This document shows positions 52,769 to 58,015 of a stretch of 58,015 nt of DNA, one piece after another. The position numbers and the translations under genes were made by a program. Under the pieces are notes generated by a model. That model was given only the letters and a program-made list of their open reading frames with translations. It had not been told where the DNA came from and did not search any database. Location of the stretch: assembly GCF_022489025.1 (NCBI RefSeq), contig NZ_JAKVTG010000019.1, forward strand, positions 1-58,015, read 5' to 3'. This DNA is from Planococcus halocryophilus. GTDB taxonomy: Bacteria > Bacillota > Bacilli > Bacillales_A > Planococcaceae. Each line of letters opens with the position of its first letter. Position 1 is the stretch's first letter.

Positions 52769-54166
52769 TTAAATAGCCAAAGGCAAATAGATTGTAAAAG
52801 TGGTGCCAACTCCGACTGTGCTGTCGACTTCCACTTGTCCATGATGCGCCTCGATTAAGTGTTTAACAATAGATAACCCAAGTCCGGTGCCGCCTGAATT
52901 GCGACTTCGCGCTCGATCGACTCGGTAAAAACGTTCAAATAACCGTTCAATCTCTGAGCTTTCAATGCCGATTCCTTGGTCTTCTACTTGTATAATGGCT
53001 CGATTATCTTTCCTAAAGAGCCGGATTGTAATTTCAGTGTGGTTGCTTGAATATGTAACAGCATTGATCAGCAGATTCATCATCACTTGTATTAAACGGT
53101 TTGCATCCCCTAAAACAGTTACAGGTTGAATCTCCAGTTTTAAGTGAATCGATTTTTCGTCAATTTTTGGTTGAATCATTTCTCTAGCACGTTTAATGAC
53201 GGCTTCCATATTCATAGGTTGCGCATTTACTCTAAAACCGCTTTGTTCAACCTTTGATAAATCAAGCAAATCATTAATGAGCATCTCTAATCGATTGCTC
53301 TCAGTATGAACGATTTCCAAAAATGACAATAAAGTTTCCGTGTCTTTATAAGCGCCATCTAACAAGGTTTCTGAAAATCCTTTAATAGAAGTTACCGGTG
53401 TACGAAGTTCGTGAGATACATTGGCAACAAAATCTTTACGAATTTGTTCCAACTTTTTGAGTTCGGTAATATCTTGAAAAACAATAACAATACCTAACCA
53501 GCGCTCATGTTCTCCAATTACCGGTGCTCCGTATACATTAAAGTTTTTGAGTTTTAATCCTGATAAAAACTCAATTTGTACACGCGAATGCGTTTCCGTC
53601 ATAAACACACTTTCAATGAAATTTTCAACTTCTATAGGAACTTGAATTTCTTTGTAAAATTTCCCCATAACAACATCGGGAGTTAGTTCGAACTCTTCTA
53701 AAAAAGGTTTATTAACAAGAGAGACGGCTCCTTGTTTGTCAATCATGATCAACGCACTGCCCATGTTCTCGATGAGTGTCTTTAACCGCTCTTGTTCCAT
53801 GACACGAACTGCTGTGATTTCTTGCAAATTTCGCGCCAAAACATTGATCGTCCTGCTTAACTCGATACTGTTGTAGGCATTCGATTCAGATGCGCGTGCA
53901 ACATAATTACCTTTAACAAGCTCCATCGCAGTTTCTGTAGCATTTTCAATTGGCTTAATCGCAACCCCAATAACTCGGCTACCGACAATCGCAGATAATA
54001 CTAAAGCGACAACAAGTGAAAAAAACAAGAGCATCCATATATCGGATTTATCCTCAGCATTTTCGTATATCGGCAATAACTGCAACATGACGATAAACAA
54101 GCCGGCTAACATCATACCTATCCAGACTAATAATGTGGTCAGCAAGCGCTGGCGTAAAAACCTCAT
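52769..54166 (-). CDS. phoR: PhoR-type sensor histidine kinase
   Basis: Senses phosphate-limitation or wall-related signals, 465 residues. Two membrane helices (about 8-30 and 45-65) with a very short extracytoplasmic loop, then HAMP, a PAS domain (about 115-215), the phospho-acceptor His in NVSHELRTPVTSIKGF near 245 and ATPase boxes MNLLINAV, VEDQGIGI and GTGLGLSIVKHLIE. B. subtilis PhoR has a large external PAS-like domain between its helices; here that loop is almost absent. It overlaps phoP by four bases. Confidence 0.92.
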   Translation of the reverse strand: MRFLRQRLLTTLLVWIGMMLAGLFIVMLQLLPIYENAEDKSDIWMLLFFSLVVALVLSAIVGSRVIGVAIKPIENATETAMELVKGNYVARASESNAYNSIELSRTINVLARNLQEITAVRVMEQERLKTLIENMGSALIMIDKQGAVSLVNKPFLEEFELTPDVVMGKFYKEIQVPIEVENFIESVFMTETHSRVQIEFLSGLKLKNFNVYGAPVIGEHERWLGIVIVFQDITELKKLEQIRKDFVANVSHELRTPVTSIKGFSETLLDGAYKDTETLLSFLEIVHTESNRLEMLINDLLDLSKVEQSGFRVNAQPMNMEAVIKRAREMIQPKIDEKSIHLKLEIQPVTVLGDANRLIQVMMNLLINAVTYSSNHTEITIRLFRKDNRAIIQVEDQGIGIESSEIERLFERFYRVDRARSRNSGGTGLGLSIVKHLIEAHHGQVEVDSTVGVGTTFTIYLPLAI

Positions 54167-54870
54167 AAGCCTTTTGGTTCCTCAAACTTATAGCCAAGTC
54201 CCCGAATCGTTTTAATAAAAGTTGGTTTTCGGCTATTTTCTTCTATTTTCTCGCGTAAATGACTAATATGAACATCCACTATGCGCGTATCCCCCGCAAA
54301 GTCATATTTCCAAACTGCACTAAGCAATTGATCACGGGTGAGCACGCGATTTTTGTTTTCCATTAAATAGACAAGCAACTCAAATTCTTTTGGTGTAAAT
54401 TCTAGCTGCTCTTTGTTTAGGAATACTTCAAATCTGTCAGGATAAACATCCAGTTTACCGAGAGAGATTGGTTGAGAAGCATCTTGCTGTGGAGTTGGAA
54501 CATTACTCGCTCTTCTTAATACGGCTTTTATGCGTGCCAGAACTTCTCTAGGACTAAAAGGTTTTGTCATATAATCATCTGCGCCGAGTTCTAATCCCAA
54601 TACTTTATCAAATTCATCGCCTTTAGCTGTCAACATAATGATTGGTGTATTGATTTTTTGCTGACGCAGCGATTTACAAACTTCTACTCCGTCCATCGAT
54701 GGCAACATTAAATCCAACACAATTAATGATGGATTTTCACTTAATGCCAAATCATAGCCTTGCTTGCCATCATTGGCAATGATTGTTTCAAAACCCGCTT
54801 GCACCAAATTATAAGATAGTAATGTCGCGATTGAATGTTCATCTTCGATAATCAATATTTTCTTCAGCAT
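54163..54870 (-). CDS. phoP: PhoP-type response regulator
   Basis: An OmpR-family regulator, 235 residues: receiver with acidic pair IIEDEHS, phospho-Asp in LIVLDLMLPSMDG near 53 and Lys in MTKPFSPREV, then the winged helix (LEFTPKEFELLVYL, LLSAVWKYDFAGDTRIVDVHI, IRGLGYKF). The start at 54870 has GGAGG seven bases upstream. With phoR, upstream of the polA region, this is the PhoP/PhoR pair of Bacillus. Confidence 0.93.
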   Translation of the reverse strand: MLKKILIIEDEHSIATLLSYNLVQAGFETIIANDGKQGYDLALSENPSLIVLDLMLPSMDGVEVCKSLRQQKINTPIIMLTAKGDEFDKVLGLELGADDYMTKPFSPREVLARIKAVLRRASNVPTPQQDASQPISLGKLDVYPDRFEVFLNKEQLEFTPKEFELLVYLMENKNRVLTRDQLLSAVWKYDFAGDTRIVDVHISHLREKIEENSRKPTFIKTIRGLGYKFEEPKGL

Positions 54871-54945
54871 TTTACATCCTCCACACTCAGTTTGAAACCC
54901 CCATCTCAAACCGCGTTAAAAATCATCTGTTGCATGAGTCGTCAA

Positions 54946-55392
54946 TTATTCAATTGTTCGCGGTGGATTAGCAGTAATTTGTCCTTGTACTACTATTACA
55001 CCTTGCTCATCGATTCCTTCAACTTGGACGATGACTCTATTGTGCACGATATCCACTTCGACAACTTCCAATGTAAAGTCGACTGTCGCGTAATGATAAA
55101 CCGGTTTTAAAAACTTTAACTGTTGGCTAGTAATGTATGATCCAGGTCCCGGTATATATTTAGATATCGCAGACGTTAGAATACCCGTCAACATAATATT
55201 CGGTACTACAGGCTTTTCAAAAGTTGTCTGTGACGCGAAATCATGTTGAATATAAAGCGGATTGCTATCATTCGTTAAACCAAGATAAAGAAGAAGATCC
55301 TTGTCTTCAATCTTTTCTGTCAGCTTTAAGTTCTCACCGATTTTAATGTCTTCCACACGTCGACCTAATTTCCGCTTTTTCCCAAGCAACAA
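54946..55392 (-). CDS. MaoC-like hotdog protein
   Basis: A 148-residue MaoC/(R)-hydratase-type hotdog protein: LTNDSNPLYIQHDFASQTTF carries the hydratase-motif Asp and His positions, then PVVPNIMLTGILTSAIS and PGPGSYITSQQLKFLKPVY. A TTG at 55392 with GGAGG eight bases before it is the best start; an ATG five codons earlier overlaps that site. It may act on enoyl-CoA or be a non-catalytic relative. It lies between mdh and phoP, with about 75 bp to phoP. Confidence 0.78.
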   Translation of the reverse strand: MLLGKKRKLGRRVEDIKIGENLKLTEKIEDKDLLLYLGLTNDSNPLYIQHDFASQTTFEKPVVPNIMLTGILTSAISKYIPGPGSYITSQQLKFLKPVYHYATVDFTLEVVEVDIVHNRVIVQVEGIDEQGVIVVQGQITANPPRTIE

Positions 55393-55508
55393 ACAACATC
55401 CCTCCATTTTCTTGATACTCTTATAGTATCAATTTAGCCAATGAAAGTGCAAGCGCCTAAGGTAGCAGGAAAACTAGAGTTCACTTTTCTTATGCGAAAA
55501 AACTTCAT

Positions 55509-55543
55509 AAAAAAATGAGTAAGAAATAATCTTACCCATTTTT
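55509..55543 (-). terminator. terminator of mdh
   Basis: The stem AAAAATGGGTAAGA/TCTTACTCATTTTT (one mismatch) is followed by T residues just after the mdh stop. Confidence 0.82.
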
Positions 55544-55550
55544 CTATCAT

Positions 55551-56489
55551 TTATGCTAAAACTTTCATAACTGCCTTAACGGACTCAGCTGATTGAGCTA
55601 ACAATGCTCGTTCTTCTTCATTTAAGTCGATTTCAATAATTTTCTCAATGCCACCTGCTCCTAAAATTGTTGGCACACCTAGATAAATGCCATTCATGCC
55701 ATACTCACCTTCTAAATAAGCGATAGACGGCATAATACGACGTTGATCTTTTATAATGGCTTCGGCCATTTCTACAAGTGACGCAGCTGGCGCATAATAA
55801 GCAGAACCATTCCCTAACAAATTAACAATTTCGGCGCCACCTTTACGCGTTCTAGCAACAATTTCGTCTAAGCGTTCTTTAGACATTAACGACTCTAACG
55901 GCACACCACCGGCATAAGAATACCGAACAAGCGGAACCATATCATCTCCGTGACCACCTAAGACGAACCCTGTAACGTCTTTAACCGACACATCCAATTC
56001 TTCGGCTACAAATGTTCTAAAACGTGCCGTATCTAAAACACCCGATTGCCCAATGACCCGCTCTTTCGGTAGTCCAGATGCTTTGAATACAGTATAAGTC
56101 ATTGCATCGACCGGGTTGGTTAAAACAATAATTGTTGTTTCAGGAGAGTATTTCATAATATCTGCCGTTACAGATTTCATCACTTTCTGGTTGGTTTGGA
56201 CCAAATCATCACGACTCATACCTGGCTTACGTGCAATTCCCGCAGTAATAATAACTAAATCAGAGTCTTTTGTGTCTTCATAATTAGCTGTTCCTTTTAT
56301 GCGAGCATCAAACCCAAGCACTGGGCCAGCTTCTGCCATATCTAAGGCTTTACCTTTTGCGGGGTCTTCCATATTCGGAATATCGACCAAAACAATATCA
56401 GCCAATTCTTTTTGAGCCAATAAGAAAGCTGCTGTCGACCCAGTAAAACCAGATCCGATCACTGAAATCTTTGTACGTTTGAATGTCAT
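55551..56489 (-). CDS. mdh: malate dehydrogenase
   Basis: NAD-dependent TCA-cycle enzyme of the LDH-like type, 312 residues. Rossmann start [16 protein letters not shown], adenine-side Asp in IVLVDIPN, substrate-specificity Arg in [11 protein letters not shown] (Arg marks malate rather than lactate), and catalytic His in [23 protein letters not shown] precedes the ATG. With icd upstream it forms the citZ-icd-mdh cluster known from Bacillus; a terminator separates icd and mdh. Confidence 0.97.
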   Translation of the reverse strand: MTFKRTKISVIGSGFTGSTAAFLLAQKELADIVLVDIPNMEDPAKGKALDMAEAGPVLGFDARIKGTANYEDTKDSDLVIITAGIARKPGMSRDDLVQTNQKVMKSVTADIMKYSPETTIIVLTNPVDAMTYTVFKASGLPKERVIGQSGVLDTARFRTFVAEELDVSVKDVTGFVLGGHGDDMVPLVRYSYAGGVPLESLMSKERLDEIVARTRKGGAEIVNLLGNGSAYYAPAASLVEMAEAIIKDQRRIMPSIAYLEGEYGMNGIYLGVPTILGAGGIEKIIEIDLNEEERALLAQSAESVKAVMKVLA

Positions 56490-56600
56490 AAAATATCTCT
56501 CCTTTTAACGTATTTGAATTAATAATAGCAAGTTGAATTTGCATTATGATTCTGTAGTTTAAAATAACATAAAAATACAAAACATCTTATTAGTAGGTAC

Positions 56601-56628
56601 AAAAAAAGAGGGGAATTTCCCCTCTTTT
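56601..56628 (-). terminator. terminator between icd and mdh
   Basis: The stem AGAGGGGAA/TTCCCCTCT is followed by seven T on the minus strand. It may attenuate icd-mdh co-transcription; an extended -10 TGCTATTAT just before mdh suggests a separate promoter. Confidence 0.88.
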
Positions 56629-56639
56629 GGTTTTTACTC

Positions 56640-57908
56640 TTATAGGTTTTTGATTAATTCATCAGCAAACTCAGAGCATTTTACTTCTGTAGCGCCGTCC
56701 ATTAGACGTGCAAAGTCGTAAGTTACAACTTTAGAAGCAATTGTTTTCTCCATAGAGTTTGTGATCATTTTAGCAGCTTCAGCCCATCCTAAATGCTCAA
56801 GCATTAATACGCCCGAAAGGATAACAGATGATGGGTTTACTTTATCAAGACCAGCATATTTAGGAGCTGTTCCGTGAGTAGCTTCGAAAATCGCATGTCC
56901 AGTATCGTAGTTGATGTTCGCTCCAGGAGCGATACCAATTCCGCCTACTTGAGCAGCCAAAGCATCAGAAACGTAATCTCCGTTCAAGTTCATTGTTGCA
57001 ACAACATCGAATTCGCTTGGACGTGTAAGGATTTGTTGTAAGAAGATATCAGCGATTGAATCTTTAACAAGAATTTTGCCTGAAGCAAGAGCTTCTTCTT
57101 GTGCTTTGTTCGCAGCGTCTGTACCTTTTTCATCTTTAATTGCATCGTATTCGTTCCAAGTAAATACTTTATCGCCGAATTCTTGCTCAGCCACTTCATA
57201 GCCCCAGTTTTTGAAAGCTCCTTCAGTGAACTTCATGATGTTACCTTTATGAACAAGTGTTAATGATTCGCGGCCTTCAATGATTGCATAGTTGATAGCA
57301 GCACGAACTAAACGTTTTGTTCCTTCTTCTGAAATTGGTTTGATACCAATACCTGAAGACTCAGGGAAACGGATGTTTTTAACGCCCATTTCGTCTTGTA
57401 GGAATGCGATTAATTTTTTAACTTCATCCGAACCGTTAGCATATTCGATACCAGCGTAGATATCTTCAGTGTTTTCACGGAAAATAACCATGTCCGTATC
57501 TTCTGGACGCTTAACTGGTGAAGGTACACCTTCAAAATAACGAACTGGACGCAAGCAAGTGTATAAATCTAACTCTTGACGTAGTGCCACGTTCAATGAA
57601 CGGATACCGCCACCGATTGGCGTTGTCAAAGGACCTTTGATTGCGATCAAGTATTCACGGATAACATTAAGAGTTTCTTCAGGAAGCCATTCGCCAGTTT
57701 CGTCAAATGCTTTTTGTCCAGCTAAAACTTCTTTCCAAACAATTGATTTTTCGCCGTTATAAGCTTTTGTTACTGCTTCTTCTAAAACGCGTGATGCTGC
57801 GTTCCAAATATCCGGTCCAGTTCCATCACCAATAATATATGGAATAACTGCATTGTTAGGTACGTTCAAAACACCGTTTTCTACTGAAATTTTTTCGCCG
57901 TTAGTCAT
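56640..57908 (-). CDS. icd: isocitrate dehydrogenase (NADP)
   Basis: Oxidative decarboxylation of isocitrate to 2-oxoglutarate, 422 residues. Substrate-binding [23 protein letters not shown] near 105 with the phosphorylatable Ser of E. coli-type enzymes, [14 protein letters not shown] near 150, and NADP-binding [19 protein letters not shown] near 335. AGGAGG precedes the ATG at 57908; upstream codons lack a site. citZ would be expected just beyond the right edge. Confidence 0.97.
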   Translation of the reverse strand: MTNGEKISVENGVLNVPNNAVIPYIIGDGTGPDIWNAASRVLEEAVTKAYNGEKSIVWKEVLAGQKAFDETGEWLPEETLNVIREYLIAIKGPLTTPIGGGIRSLNVALRQELDLYTCLRPVRYFEGVPSPVKRPEDTDMVIFRENTEDIYAGIEYANGSDEVKKLIAFLQDEMGVKNIRFPESSGIGIKPISEEGTKRLVRAAINYAIIEGRESLTLVHKGNIMKFTEGAFKNWGYEVAEQEFGDKVFTWNEYDAIKDEKGTDAANKAQEEALASGKILVKDSIADIFLQQILTRPSEFDVVATMNLNGDYVSDALAAQVGGIGIAPGANINYDTGHAIFEATHGTAPKYAGLDKVNPSSVILSGVLMLEHLGWAEAAKMITNSMEKTIASKVVTYDFARLMDGATEVKCSEFADELIKNL

Positions 57909-57936
57909 GTTAAATTTCCTCCTGTAGTCAAAGTCA

Positions 57937-57964
57937 TAGGGCTGCACACAGTGCAAGCCCTATA
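57937..57964. other. hairpin upstream of icd
   Basis: ATAGGGCTGCAC pairs with GTGCAAGCCCTAT (one bulge) across a short loop, 30 bp upstream of the icd ribosome binding site. On minus it lacks a good T-run, so it is more likely an mRNA-stability or processing element between citZ and icd than a terminator. Confidence 0.45.
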
Positions 57965-58015
57965 AGTTATATTTTTTTATCGTACAAATAGATGAAAATT
58001 TCTTATCTTTCTTCA

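Overview
The window looks like a chromosomal segment of a low-to-mid GC Bacillales bacterium, most likely a non-sporulating member of the Planococcaceae (Planococcus-like). The order murI, marR, ysmA, sdhBAC, lysC, uvrC, trxA, etfAB, fadB, fadR, lcfA, mutS2, polX, zapA, rnhC, pheST, ysdC-ysdB-ysdA, rplT-rpmI-infC, thrS, dnaI-dnaB-nrdR, speD, gapB, coaE-mutM-polA, phoPR, mdh-icd follows the Bacillus subtilis arrangement closely. The spore genes gerE and sspI, which B. subtilis has inside this block, are absent. Almost everything is on the minus strand; only rnhC and ysdB are on plus.

Region 1 to about 3380 is accessory DNA: the integrase-proximal end of an element sitting at the 3' side of an intact tRNA-Arg(TCT) gene. 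It holds two tyrosine recombinase genes of different size, a 1.36 kb stretch without credible genes but with spaced direct repeats and hairpins, and a 14-bp copy of the tRNA anticodon-arm sequence. The rest of the element lies beyond the left edge.

From 3.6 to 35 kb come house-cleaning and metabolic genes. They cover RNA and nucleotide maintenance (rdgB, rph), cell-wall D-glutamate (murI), succinate dehydrogenase, aspartokinase under a lysine riboswitch, nucleotide excision repair, and a fatty-acid degradation block (lcfA, fadR, fadB, etfB, etfA) with a FadR-type operator. MutS2/PolX/ZapA/RNase HIII, PheST under a T-box, an rRNA methyltransferase, a small HTH/membrane/export operon and a NERD nuclease-like gene follow. 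The NERD gene is bracketed by two homologous arrays of six 21-bp phased units. A dimeric dUTPase and a sigma-W-type ysdB promoter close this part.

From 36 to 44 kb are translation and replication genes: the infC-rpmI-rplT operon with an L20-type leader and an ATT start for infC, thrS with a T-box leader, the helicase loaders DnaI/DnaB, and NrdR. SpeD carries a structured leader that I do not recognise. Five copies of a hairpin-forming intergenic repeat with compensatory base changes lie around rplT and in the thrS 5' leader.

From 44 to 58 kb are gapB (with CcpN-like boxes), coaE, mutM, polA, an HflK/HflC pair not found at this place in B. subtilis, an ATP-grasp protein resembling peptidoglycan D-aspartate ligases, PhoP/PhoR, a MaoC-like hotdog protein, malate dehydrogenase and isocitrate dehydrogenase. 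The strongest candidates for something little described are the 21-bp phased arrays around the NERD gene, the speD leader, the covarying hairpin repeats, and the repeat architecture of the left-end element.
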